The notes: a model not told the origin generated them from the letters alone. Counted from the stretch's first letter, positions 1-5,829 are shown. The stretch: 6,067 nucleotides of DNA from an uncultured bacterium (GCA_905215125.1 CAJMOV010000125.1:1-6067), one strand, 5' to 3'. Translations and numbers: made by a program.

Positions 1-264
1 TCCGGGCAGGGTCACGGCTTCCTCGTTGACGGCGGGGTTGTACTTCATGGTGCACGAGCCGAGGGGGTAGAAACCGCTGTTGACGCCATAGACCTGTTTG
101 CTCAGCGCCGTATAGTGACGGCTGATGTCAACCTCGGCCACCTCCGGCAGGCGGAGCGCCTGCTGGCGCTTCATTTCAGAGGGGATGCCGCATACGGGCA
201 CATCGCAGTCCGGCAGGTAAGAGCCGCGGCGCCCGGGGACGCTTCTTTCAAAAATCAGTTTCAT
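1..264 (-). CDS. gcvPB: Glycine dehydrogenase (decarboxylating) subunit 2, N-terminal part (gene runs off the left edge)
   Basis: This is the start of the second half of the split glycine cleavage P-protein. With GcvPA it decarboxylates glycine using pyridoxal phosphate and passes the aminomethyl group to lipoyl-GcvH. The 88 residues visible begin MKLIFERSVPGRRGSYLP and contain the family hallmark FYPLGSCTMKYNP at about residues 65-77. The PLP-binding lysine of this family lies much further on and is outside the window. The start is supported by an ATGA overlap with the gcvPA stop and by a strong AAGGAGGTG site 10 nt or less upstream, inside the gcvPA coding end. No frameshift is visible. The truncation is caused by the window edge, not by gene decay. 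Confidence 0.95.
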   Translation of the reverse strand, partial: MKLIFERSVPGRRGSYLPDCDVPVCGIPSEMKRQQALRLPEVAEVDISRHYTALSKQVYGVNSGFYPLGSCTMKYNPAVNEEAVTLPG

Positions 265-1583
265 TGACCGGACACCTCCTTCAAAACGGCGGCGAGAGCA
301 TCCATCTGCTCCTTGGTGTTCATTTCGGTGGCGCACCACAGGATGCCGCCGTCAACCGGCAGGCCGCCGAGGATGCCCTTTTCCTCCAGCGCGCGCATCA
401 GCTTGTCGGTGCAGACGGGGCATGCGGTGACGAACTCGTGGAAGAATTCGCCGCTGTGTACCCGCTCAAAGCCGGGGACGGCAGAAATCCGGTCCGCCAG
501 ATAATGGGCCTTGGCATAGCACTGCTCGGCCACCTCCTGCATCCCGCCGGGCCCCATTGTAGACATGTAAACGCCGGCCGTCAGGGCGCACAGCGCCTCA
601 TTCGAGCAGATGTTGGACGAGGCCTTTTCGCGGCGGATGTGCTGCTCGCGGGCCTGAAGGGTCAGGACGAAGCAGCGGTTGCCCTTGGCGTCGCTCGTCT
701 GGCCGACGATGCGGCCGGGCAGCTTGCGGCACAGCTTGTCGGTACAGGCCATAAAGCCGAGGTACGGGCCGCCGAAGGCCATGGGGATGCCGAGGGGCTG
801 GCCGTCGCCGACGGCAATGTCGGCGCCGCACTCGCCGGGGGTTTTCAGGACGGCGGCGGCGAACGGGTTGACGCCCATGATAAACCTGGCGCCCGCTGCG
901 TGGACTGCCTCCGCGACGGCGGCGCAGTCTTCAATGACGCCGAAATAGCTGGGCTGCTGGACATAGACGCAGGCGGTCGTGTCGTCCATGGCGGCCTTGA
1001 GCGCCTCCATGTCGGTCTTGCCGTCCTTGGCAGGGATGACGACACAGTCTGCATTCGCGCCGAAGCAGTAGGTCTGCATGACCTTGATGGTGTCGGGGTG
1101 CGAAGCGCCCGAGACAATCGCCTTGCTGCGCTTGCGGTCGCGGCACATGGCGGCCGCTTCGGCGGCGGCGGTCGCGCCGTCGTACACCGAAGCGTTGGAA
1201 GCGTCCATACCCGTCAGCTCGCAGATCATGGTCTGGTATTCAAAAATGGACTGGAGAACGCCCTGGCTGATTTCAGCCTGATAGGGGGTATAGGCGGTGA
1301 CAAACTCCTCCTTGGCCGTGACGCGCTTGACAACGCTGGGGATATAATGGTTGTAAGCACCCGCGCCGCGGAAGATGACGGGGAAGACCTTGTTTTTGGC
1401 CGCCAGGGCGGTCATGGTGTCCACGAGCGTGCGCTCGGGAAGGCCTTCGGGCAGGTTGAGGGCGCCTTCCTTCAGGCGCATGCTTTCCGGCACGTCGGCA
1501 TACAGCTCCTCAAACGAGCTGACGCCGATCGCCTTGAGCATCTCAAGCTGCTGCTCCCTGGTAGAAGGGACGTAGCTACCCAT
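261..1583 (-). CDS. gcvPA: Glycine dehydrogenase (decarboxylating) subunit 1
   Basis: This is the N-terminal half of the split P-protein (440 aa, normal length for the family). With GcvPB it forms the PLP-dependent glycine decarboxylase of the cytoplasmic glycine cleavage system. Visible family motifs are FRGAGAYNHYIPSVV (about 71-85), AYTPYQAEISQGVLQSIFEYQT (about 97-118), SVYDGATAAAEA (about 132-143), FGGPYLGFMA (about 270-279), LPGRIVGQT (about 288-296) and REQHIRREKASSNICSNEAL (about 312-331). The start has an AAAGGA site 10 nt upstream (1594-1599). It lies 43 nt after gcvH in the same operon, and its stop overlaps the gcvPB start. The reading frame is intact. The split P-protein is typical of Firmicutes, Thermotogae and archaea, whereas enterics and eukaryotes have a fused protein. 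Confidence 0.97.
   Translation of the reverse strand: MGSYVPSTREQQLEMLKAIGVSSFEELYADVPESMRLKEGALNLPEGLPERTLVDTMTALAAKNKVFPVIFRGAGAYNHYIPSVVKRVTAKEEFVTAYTPYQAEISQGVLQSIFEYQTMICELTGMDASNASVYDGATAAAEAAAMCRDRKRSKAIVSGASHPDTIKVMQTYCFGANADCVVIPAKDGKTDMEALKAAMDDTTACVYVQQPSYFGVIEDCAAVAEAVHAAGARFIMGVNPFAAAVLKTPGECGADIAVGDGQPLGIPMAFGGPYLGFMACTDKLCRKLPGRIVGQTSDAKGNRCFVLTLQAREQHIRREKASSNICSNEALCALTAGVYMSTMGPGGMQEVAEQCYAKAHYLADRISAVPGFERVHSGEFFHEFVTACPVCTDKLMRALEEKGILGGLPVDGGILWCATEMNTKEQMDALAAVLKEVSGQ
273..281 (-). promoter_or_regulatory. Ribosome binding site of gcvPB, embedded in the gcvPA 3' end
   Basis: On the minus strand this reads AAGGAGGTG, a near-perfect anti-16S match. It is made from the Lys-Glu-Val codons near the gcvPA C-terminus and is followed by the ATG at 264. 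Together with the 4-base ATGA stop/start overlap it decides the gcvPB start. It also suggests coupled translation of the two P-protein subunits. Confidence 0.85.
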
Positions 1584-1626
1584 ATGATCGAAATCCTTTC
1601 TGCGTTTTTTAAGGGGGGCCGACGGC

Positions 1627-2004
1627 TTACAGCGATTCGCAGTAGGCCTTGTATGCGTCGGCGTCCATCAGCTCGCCAAAGGCGGAGACCTCTTCCACCT
1701 TGATGATCCATGCGCCATACGGATCCTCATTGATCTTCTGGGGGTTGCTGCTCAGCTCGTCGTTGACCTCGGCGACCCTGCCGGTGACGCCGGAGAACAC
1801 ATCGGAAACGGCCTTGACGCTTTCGACGTCGCCGAAGGCTTCGCCGGCGGTCACTTCGTCGCCCACCTCGGGCAGGTTGACGAATACCAGCTCGCCCAGC
1901 TGATCCTGCGCGTAGTCGTCCAGGCCGATCAGCACGCAGCCGTCGTCCAGCTCCTTAACCCACTCGTGAGATTTGGTGTACTTGCAGTCGTTTTGAATGT
2001 TCAT
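1627..2004 (-). CDS. gcvH: Glycine cleavage system H protein (lipoyl carrier)
   Basis: The 125-aa lipoyl-carrier protein shuttles the aminomethyl group from the P-protein to the T-protein, and electrons to dihydrolipoamide dehydrogenase. The N-terminal YTKSHEWVK (about 9-17) and the lipoylation motif FGDVESVKAVSDVFSG (about 57-72) are diagnostic. Lys64 is the expected lipoylated residue. The following PVTG-like turn (GVTGRVAEVNDEL) and the NPQKINEDPYGAWIIKV segment are also standard. Start choice is supported by AGGAGG at 2013-2018, eight nt before the ATG. The gene lies 51 nt after gcvT and 43 nt before gcvPA, with no terminator seen between them. A full-length H protein next to T and P genes makes a true GCS role far more likely than a GcvH-like lipoate-relay role. 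Confidence 0.97.
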   Translation of the reverse strand: MNIQNDCKYTKSHEWVKELDDGCVLIGLDDYAQDQLGELVFVNLPEVGDEVTAGEAFGDVESVKAVSDVFSGVTGRVAEVNDELSSNPQKINEDPYGAWIIKVEEVSAFGELMDADAYKAYCESL

Positions 2005-2055
2005 TGCTGTTTCCTCCTGTATAAATAATTGGATATGGTGTGCTTTACCGGTTAG

Positions 2056-3147
2056 TTAGTCGAGAACGGGAATTTCGCGGGCGGTGTTGTAGAAGGGCAG
2101 CTCGGCGACCTCGACGGCGACGCGGCGGCCGCGGACGTCGACCTCCAGCTGCTTGCCGACAACAGCATATTCGGGGCTGACGAAAGCCATGCCGGCGCTG
2201 GCGTTGAGCCATGCCATAAAGGTGCCGGACGAGACGAAGCCGATCTTTTTATCCCCGTCGTACACATCCTGATGGTCGCGGATGACGCCGCGGCCGACCA
2301 CCTTCAGGCCGACGCGCTTGAGGGTGGGAGTGCCGCGGGCAATGAGCCCGGATTTGCCGATAAAGTCAGGCTTATCCATCTTGACGGCGAAGTCAAGCCC
2401 GGCGGTCAGCGGGTCGATGGTCTCGGAGATCTCGTGGCCGTACAGCGGCAGGGCGGCTTCGGTGCGCAGCGTGTCGCGCGAGCCCAGGCCGCACGGCTCG
2501 ACCCCGGCGTCCAGCAGGGCGTTCCACACGGCGACGGCGCCCTCGTTGGGCATGAAGACTTCATAGCCGAAGGAACCGGTGTAGCCGGTGCGGGAGACAA
2601 AGCACTCCACCCCGCCGATGACGACGCCTTCGGTAAAGGTGTAGTATTTGACGGGCAGCGGGGTGCCGGTGACGATGGACGAAAGCCGCAGCGTCTCGGG
2701 CCCCTGCACGGCGATCTGCGAATAGCTGTCGCACATGTCGGTCAGCTCGACGTCGCCCGTCAGGTGGTCGCGGATCCACTGTACGTCCTTGGCGGCGTTG
2801 GCGGCGTTGATGACGACATAGAAGCTGTTCTGGTTGCGGCGGTAGACGATGAGGTCGTCGATGCAGCCGCCGTCCTCATACAGCATGATGGCGTAGCGGC
2901 AGGCGCCGTCCTTCATGCTGTCAAAGCTGTTGCTGAACAGGTTGTTGACGTTTTTCAGCGCGTCCGGGCCGTCAAGACGCATTTCGCCCATGTGGCTGCA
3001 GTCAAACATGCCGGCGTGCTCGCGCACGATCATGTGCTCTTCCAAAATCCCCTTTTTAAACTGCACCGGCAGCAGATGGCCGGCAAAGGGAACCATTTTC
3101 CCGCCCAGCTCGATATGGCGGGCATACAATGCGGTTTTCTGTTCCAT
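2056..3147 (-). CDS. gcvT: Aminomethyltransferase (glycine cleavage T protein)
   Basis: The 363-aa T protein transfers the methylene carbon from aminomethyl-lipoyl-GcvH to tetrahydrofolate, giving 5,10-methylene-THF and ammonia. It shows the standard N-terminal block MVPFAGHLLPVQFKKGILEEH (about 18-38), then FDCSHMGEM (about 48-56), the folate-site GGCIDDLIVYR (about 93-103, with the Asp pair at 97-98), SRTGYTGSFGYEVF (about 185-198), and GLGSRDTLRTEAALPLYGHE (about 220-239). The C-terminal barrel domain begins near 275 and ends PFYNTAREIPVLD. That is a slightly longer tail than the usual PFYKR ending. FAGHLLP differs from the more common FAGWEMP, and TFMAWLNASAGMAFV differs from the common TFSPTL form. 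Both look like lineage variation rather than damage. The start is backed by AAGGAGG at 3156-3162. It is the first gene of the gcv operon. Confidence 0.97.
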   Translation of the reverse strand: MEQKTALYARHIELGGKMVPFAGHLLPVQFKKGILEEHMIVREHAGMFDCSHMGEMRLDGPDALKNVNNLFSNSFDSMKDGACRYAIMLYEDGGCIDDLIVYRRNQNSFYVVINAANAAKDVQWIRDHLTGDVELTDMCDSYSQIAVQGPETLRLSSIVTGTPLPVKYYTFTEGVVIGGVECFVSRTGYTGSFGYEVFMPNEGAVAVWNALLDAGVEPCGLGSRDTLRTEAALPLYGHEISETIDPLTAGLDFAVKMDKPDFIGKSGLIARGTPTLKRVGLKVVGRGVIRDHQDVYDGDKKIGFVSSGTFMAWLNASAGMAFVSPEYAVVGKQLEVDVRGRRVAVEVAELPFYNTAREIPVLD

Positions 3148-3194
3148 GCGTTATTCCTCCTTAGCTTATGACAGTATTGTGATAGAGCAAGAAT

Positions 3195-3210
3195 TGATAT
3201 TTTTATATCA
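3195..3210. repeat. AT-rich palindrome in the gcvT leader
   Basis: TGATAT-TTTT-ATATCA is a perfect inverted repeat with 6-bp arms and a 4-nt centre. It falls roughly at +7 to +22 relative to the transcription start predicted from the gcv promoter. That is a position where a repressor operator or a weak leader hairpin could act. As an RNA hairpin it would be weak (mostly A-U pairs), so a protein-binding site is the likelier reading if it has a function at all. AT-rich DNA can form such palindromes by chance. Confidence 0.4.
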
Positions 3211-3223
3211 TTTACTTGGCCCC

Positions 3224-3252
3224 ATTGTATCGGGTTGTAGAAAAATTGTCAA
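3224..3252 (-). promoter_or_regulatory. Sigma-A promoter of the gcv operon
   Basis: Read on the minus strand, TTGACA (3252-3247) and TACAAT (3229-3224) are separated by exactly 17 bp. This is a near-consensus housekeeping promoter. The predicted start is near 3217, giving a leader of about 70 nt before the gcvT ATG. That is too short for a single glycine riboswitch aptamer plus expression platform, and no aptamer-like structure was seen. The -35 box overlaps the stop codon (3251-3249) of the upstream esterase gene. No terminator separates the two genes, so read-through from the esterase into gcv is possible. Confidence 0.8.
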
Positions 3253-3854
3253 GGGATCCTTCGGCAGAAATTTCCAGCGGGGCTGCCGAGCCTTTCCGCC
3301 GCCGCCCGGGCCAGGGCGCGGTGCCCTTCTGGAGAGGGGTGAAGCCCGTCTGGCAAATAAGCGCTGCGCCATCCCGAAGACTCGGCCAGGGCCCGTATTG
3401 CGCCGCCGAAATCAACGACGCGCAGCCTGAGCTCGGAAGAAAAGCCGGCGAGCCAGTTGGAATAACGGCCGACAACGGCGGCGGCGTCGGCAATGGGCAC
3501 GAAGCTGTTCAGCCATTGGGGCGCGCCCGGCATGACGGGCAGGGGGAGACCGATAATCGGGCGGACGCCGCACGCGGCGCATCGGTGAACCATAGCGGAC
3601 AGATTGGCCCGGGCCGCGTCGAAATTTCCCGTCAGAAGGATGTCGTTAGTCCCGCCTAACAGAAGGATGGCATCCGGCGCATGGCATAGGGCGTCGTCGC
3701 GCATCCGCGCCAGCATTCCGCCGGTCGTATCGCCGCAGATCCCGGCGTTTATCCAGGTGTGCGGCGTCATTTCAGACAGCAGGGAGACCCAGCAAAGCTG
3801 CGGCGCAATCCCATAGCCTGCCGTCAGGCTGTCACCCAAGCAAACGAACTTCAT
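3249..3854 (-). CDS. SGNH/GDSL-family hydrolase (TesA-like esterase), substrate unknown
   Basis: This is a 201-aa single-domain SGNH hydrolase. The family blocks are in order: CLGDSLTAGYG (about 5-15, nucleophile Ser9), GDTT (oxyanion Gly41), GGTND (67-71, Asn70) and DGLHPSPEGH (169-178, catalytic Asp169 and His172). All catalytic positions are present, so it is probably an active esterase, arylesterase or lysophospholipase. There is no signal peptide or membrane segment, which points to the cytoplasm. I chose the ATG at 3854 over an in-frame ATG at 3908. It has GGAGG 9 nt upstream, starts directly at the conserved MKFVCLGDS strand, and the upstream start would fall within the predicted -35 box. 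The gene stands alone between a tRNA gene and the gcv operon, so context does not reveal a substrate. Residue evidence for the family is strong; the physiological role is unknown. Confidence 0.9.
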   Translation of the reverse strand: MKFVCLGDSLTAGYGIAPQLCWVSLLSEMTPHTWINAGICGDTTGGMLARMRDDALCHAPDAILLLGGTNDILLTGNFDAARANLSAMVHRCAACGVRPIIGLPLPVMPGAPQWLNSFVPIADAAAVVGRYSNWLAGFSSELRLRVVDFGGAIRALAESSGWRSAYLPDGLHPSPEGHRALARAAAERLGSPAGNFCRRIP

Positions 3855-3863
3855 GGCCAAGCC

Positions 3864-3868
3864 CCTCC
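3864..3868 (-). promoter_or_regulatory. Ribosome binding site that fixes the SGNH hydrolase start
   Basis: The minus strand reads GGAGG within AGGGAGGGG, 9 nt before the ATG at 3854. The alternative upstream ATG at 3908 has no comparable site. Confidence 0.75.
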
Positions 3869-3879
3869 CTGTCGAGACT

Positions 3880-3908
3880 ATTGTACCGCGTTTCCTGCAA
3901 ATGAGCAA
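3880..3908 (-). promoter_or_regulatory. Candidate sigma-A promoter of the SGNH hydrolase gene
   Basis: On the minus strand a TACAAT -10 box (3885-3880) lies 17 bp downstream of TTGCTC (3908-3903), which is a partial -35 match (TTG plus weak remainder). The predicted start near 3873 would give a leader of about 20 nt including the ribosome binding site. A weaker alternative lies further upstream: ATGACC (3995-3990), 16 bp, GATAAT (3973-3968). Confidence 0.5.
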
Positions 3909-4167
3909 GCAAAATACTTGTAAACAAAACCGGCGTATTCCTTCGTCCGGGCGGCAGCCCCGCCGCCATTATCGCGGTTGTAGGGAAAGGGTCATGCATC
4001 CAGGCCGGCGGGCAGTGTCGGGCCGGGCTATCCGGCAAGGCAGACGGGCATTTTCCATGGCCGGAAAGCACTTGGAAAGGGATACCCCCTGCGATGGTAA
4101 GGCCCCTTGTCCCCCACGGCAATAGACGCACCCCATGCACGGCGCACATGCAGACCCGCTGTGAAAG

Positions 4168-4188
4168 CAAAGGGCAAAGGACAAAGGA
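4168..4188. repeat. Three tandem copies of a 7-nt unit (CAAAGGR)
   Basis: CAAAGGG, CAAAGGA and CAAAGGA follow one another directly. This is a short, simple tandem repeat in noncoding DNA. No function can be assigned; it may be replication slippage. Confidence 0.6.
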
Positions 4189-4194
4189 CTCTGT

Positions 4195-4213
4195 AAGGGG
4201 GAAATAACCCCTT
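4195..4213. repeat. Small GC hairpin AAGGGG-7-CCCCTT
   Basis: Perfect 6-bp inverted repeat with a 7-nt loop (GAAATAA), 11 nt from the tRNA terminator. It lacks a T-tract on either strand, so it is not a convincing terminator by itself. It may be a back-up stop for tRNA read-through or part of an unknown small RNA. Confidence 0.4.
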
Positions 4214-4224
4214 GAAAGCACAGA

Positions 4225-4259
4225 AAAAATCCCGCAGCCCTTGAAGCTGCGGGATTTTT
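4225..4259. terminator. Rho-independent terminator of tRNA-Ser (bidirectional)
   Basis: The arms AAAAATCCCGCAGC (4225-4238) and GCTGCGGGATTTTT (4246-4259) are a perfect 14-bp inverted repeat with a 7-nt loop. On the minus strand the stem is followed by a run of T residues, ending the tRNA transcript a few nt past its encoded CCA. The symmetrical A/T flanks mean it could also stop plus-strand transcription. Confidence 0.93.
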
Positions 4260-4263
4260 CCAT

Positions 4264-4355
4264 TGGCGGAGAAGGAGGGATTCGAACCCTCGAACGGCTT
4301 TTGACCGTTACACGATTTCCAATCGTGCGCGCTCGACCAGCTACGCGACTTCTCC
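4264..4355 (-). tRNA. tRNA-Ser (anticodon GGA)
   Basis: Class II tRNA of 92 nt including an encoded 3' CCA. It decodes the serine codons UCC and UCU. The acceptor stem is GGAGAAG (4355-4349) with CTTCTCC (4274-4268), and the discriminator base is G, as usual for serine. The anticodon stem is CACGA/TCGTG with loop TTGGAAA, placing GGA at 4320-4318. A long variable arm with stem AACGG/CCGTT marks it as a Ser-type tRNA. The T arm is GAGGG-TTCGAAT-CCCTC. It has a dedicated promoter upstream and a terminator immediately downstream, so it is a monocistronic unit. Confidence 0.97.
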
Positions 4356-4408
4356 ATGCCTGATCGGGTGAATTTACAGATTCAATTCTGGAAAAACAGA
4401 CCTTTTTA

Positions 4409-4437
4409 ATAATACCATGGCGCGGGGGAAATGTCAA
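4409..4437 (-). promoter_or_regulatory. Sigma-A promoter of tRNA-Ser(GGA)
   Basis: The minus strand reads TTGACA (4437-4432), 17-bp spacer, TATTAT (4414-4409). This is a perfect -35 box and a one-mismatch -10 box at ideal spacing, as expected for a stable-RNA gene. The predicted start is near 4402, leaving a leader of about 47 nt for RNase P to remove. Confidence 0.85.
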
Positions 4438-4447
4438 GCCCCGCGCC
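4419..4447. terminator. GC-rich inverted repeat after obgE, possible terminator overlapping the tRNA promoter
   Basis: GGCGCGGGG and CCCCGCGCC form perfect 9-bp arms around an 11-nt loop, beginning 8 nt past the obgE stop codon. The position suits a terminator for obgE, but the minus-strand sequence after the stem is only A/T-mixed (ATGGTATTATTAAAAAGG) rather than a clean T-run. Termination may therefore be weak. The -35 box of the tRNA-Ser promoter lies wholly within the loop. Confidence 0.5.
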
Positions 4448-4455
4448 TTGATTCT

Positions 4456-5730
4456 TTAAAAGACATACTCAAACTGGCAGCCGCAGACGTCGACGGTGTC
4501 TCCCTCCTGCACGCCGGCCTTTTCCAGCATGTCAAATACGCCGGCCTTGCGCAGCACGCGCTCAAAATACATGCGCGACTCGTAATCGCCGAAGTTGACC
4601 GACTGGATGATCCTTTCCGGCCATTGGCCGACGACAAAATAAACCCCGTCGCGCACCTCGATGGAGACATCGCGCTCGCGCAGCGCCGGCACGTCGTCGA
4701 TGACCATTTCATCCTCGTAAACCGTGACAGGAGGCAGCGCGGCCAGAGCCTGCCAGACGGCGCGCACCAGCGCGTCGACCCCCTGCCTTGTCGCAGCGGA
4801 AATTTCCAGCAGGGGAAAGCCCAGCTCATCGCACCGCGCGCGCAGCCGCTGTAAATTGTCGCTGTCCGGGTCCAGAATATCCGATTTGTTGGCGGCGACA
4901 AGCTGCGGCCGCCCAGCCAGCGTCTCGCTGTAGGTGCTCAGCTCGCTGTTGATGGCGTCCAGATCAGCCACCGGGTCACGCATCTCGCTGCCCGATACGT
5001 CGACGACATGGACCAGCAGTCGGCAGCGCTCGATGTGCCGCAGGAAATCATGTCCCAGCCCGGCGCCCTCGGCCGCGCCCTCGATGATACCGGGGATATC
5101 GGCCGCGACAAAGGACGCCCCTTCGTCGACATAGACGACCCCCAGGTTGGGGGAGAGGGTGGTAAAATGATAGTTTGCTATCTTGGGCCGCGCCTTGGAA
5201 ACGACGGAAAGCAGCGTGCTCTTGCCCACGTTGGGGAAGCCAATCAGCCCTACGTCGGCGATCAGCTTGAGCTCGAGCACCACCTTGCGCGCGTCCCCCT
5301 CCAGCCCCGGCTTTGCAAAGCGGGGGGCCTGGCGAGTCGGGGTGGAGAAGCGGGCATTGCCCCAGCCGCCGCGGCCGCCGCGCGCCGCGACATAGGGCTG
5401 CGCGTCCGACATGTCGTGCATGAGCGCGCCCGTCTCGGCGTCGCGGATTAAGGTGCCGCGCGGCACACGGATGACGACGTCCTGCCCATCCTTGCCAGTG
5501 CAGCGCTTGGTGCCCCCCATCTCGCCGCTCTGCGCCTCGTACTTGCGCTTCATGCGGAAGTCGAGCAGCGTGGACATATGATCGTCCACGACGAAGACGA
5601 CGTTGCCCCCGCGGCCTCCGTCGCCCCCGTCGGGCCCGCCTGCGGCGATATATTTTTCGCGGTGGAAGGAAACGCGGCCGTCTCCGCCGCGGCCCGCCCT
5701 GATGAATATGGTTACGATGTCGACAAACAT
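4456..5730 (-). CDS. obgE: Obg-family GTPase (CgtA), ribosome assembly and stress control
   Basis: This is a 424-aa Obg GTPase, a normal full length for Firmicutes. It binds GTP/GDP, acts in 50S ribosomal subunit maturation, and is linked to ppGpp and stress responses. The glycine-rich Obg fold occupies about 1-158 (FVD start, AGRGGDGRVSFHREKYIAAGG, GGPDGGDGGRGGNVVF, ARGGRGGWGNARFSTPTRQAP). The G domain is about 159-335: P-loop GFPNVGKST (164-172), switch I YHFTTLSPNLG, G3 DIPGIIEGA (211-219), G4 NKSD (281-284) and G5 SAA (311-313). A C-terminal OCT domain follows (about 345-424). The ATG at 5730 begins at the conserved FVD strand. Its ribosome site is modest (GGTGAT a few nt upstream). It follows rpmA, the conserved rplU-rpmA-obg neighbourhood, but a strong terminator separates the two, so it probably has its own promoter or relies on read-through. 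Confidence 0.97.
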   Translation of the reverse strand: MFVDIVTIFIRAGRGGDGRVSFHREKYIAAGGPDGGDGGRGGNVVFVVDDHMSTLLDFRMKRKYEAQSGEMGGTKRCTGKDGQDVVIRVPRGTLIRDAETGALMHDMSDAQPYVAARGGRGGWGNARFSTPTRQAPRFAKPGLEGDARKVVLELKLIADVGLIGFPNVGKSTLLSVVSKARPKIANYHFTTLSPNLGVVYVDEGASFVAADIPGIIEGAAEGAGLGHDFLRHIERCRLLVHVVDVSGSEMRDPVADLDAINSELSTYSETLAGRPQLVAANKSDILDPDSDNLQRLRARCDELGFPLLEISAATRQGVDALVRAVWQALAALPPVTVYEDEMVIDDVPALRERDVSIEVRDGVYFVVGQWPERIIQSVNFGDYESRMYFERVLRKAGVFDMLEKAGVQEGDTVDVCGCQFEYVF

Positions 5731-5751
5731 GCCATCACCCGGCCTCTCTGT

Positions 5752-5757
5752 ATTCTA
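5752..5757 (-). promoter_or_regulatory. Weak candidate -10 box for obgE
   Basis: The minus strand reads TAGAAT, one mismatch from TATAAT, about 22 nt before the obgE start. The sequence 17 bp upstream (TTCAGC) is a poor -35 match. The box is proposed mainly because a terminator separates obgE from rpmA. Transcription could equally come from read-through. Confidence 0.25.
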
Positions 5758-5829
5758 GTATGCGCAGCCGCGGCGCTGAATTGCGCCCGGCGGGGAAACG
5801 GCGCCGCCCTTTTGCAGCCAAAGCGGAAA

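Larger units (their letters stand above)
3909..4224. other. Gene-poor interval between the tRNA-Ser terminator and the SGNH hydrolase
   Basis: About 316 bp without a gene I can support. Open frames exist on both strands, but none shows a recognisable domain, and several run through the tRNA gene or are proline/arginine-rich translations of GC-rich DNA. What is visible: the SGNH promoter candidates at its low-coordinate end, a triple 7-nt repeat at 4168-4188, a direct repeat TGAAAGCA at 4162-4169 and 4213-4220, and a small GC hairpin at 4195-4213. It could hold a small RNA, a degraded gene or nothing. A plus-strand transcript here could end at the bidirectional terminator 4225-4259. Confidence 0.5.

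Noticed and set aside
264..1703. Long plus-strand open frame (479 codons) opposite gcvPA/gcvH
   Set aside because: It lies antisense to genes with clear family motifs, its translation has no recognisable domain, and long antisense frames are expected in GC-rich coding DNA.
2272..3171. Plus-strand open frame of 299 codons opposite gcvT
   Set aside because: It is the antisense shadow of gcvT, with a low-complexity Val/Asp/Gly-rich translation and no domain.
3148..3248. Possible glycine riboswitch upstream of gcvT
   Set aside because: The stretch is AT-rich, only about 70 nt from the predicted start to the ATG, and shows no aptamer-like paired regions or terminator.
3855..3908. N-terminal extension of the SGNH hydrolase to the ATG at 3908
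   Set aside because: The added 18 residues do not resemble a signal peptide, there is no ribosome site, and the ATG falls in the predicted -35 box. The ATG at 3854 has a good GGAGG.
3853..4125. Plus-strand open frame of 90 codons in the intergenic interval
   Set aside because: It is Arg/Pro-rich with no domain or convincing ribosome site, and its start overlaps the 5' end of the SGNH gene on the opposite strand.
4264..4355. Integration of a mobile element at the tRNA-Ser gene
   Set aside because: No integrase, no duplicated tRNA 3' end and no phage or plasmid gene is seen near it. The tRNA is bounded by its own promoter and terminator.
3832..4437. Minus-strand open frames running through the tRNA-Ser gene (also 4028-4357)
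   Set aside because: They translate the tRNA itself (giving a GSNPSFS-type peptide) and its terminator, so they are spurious.
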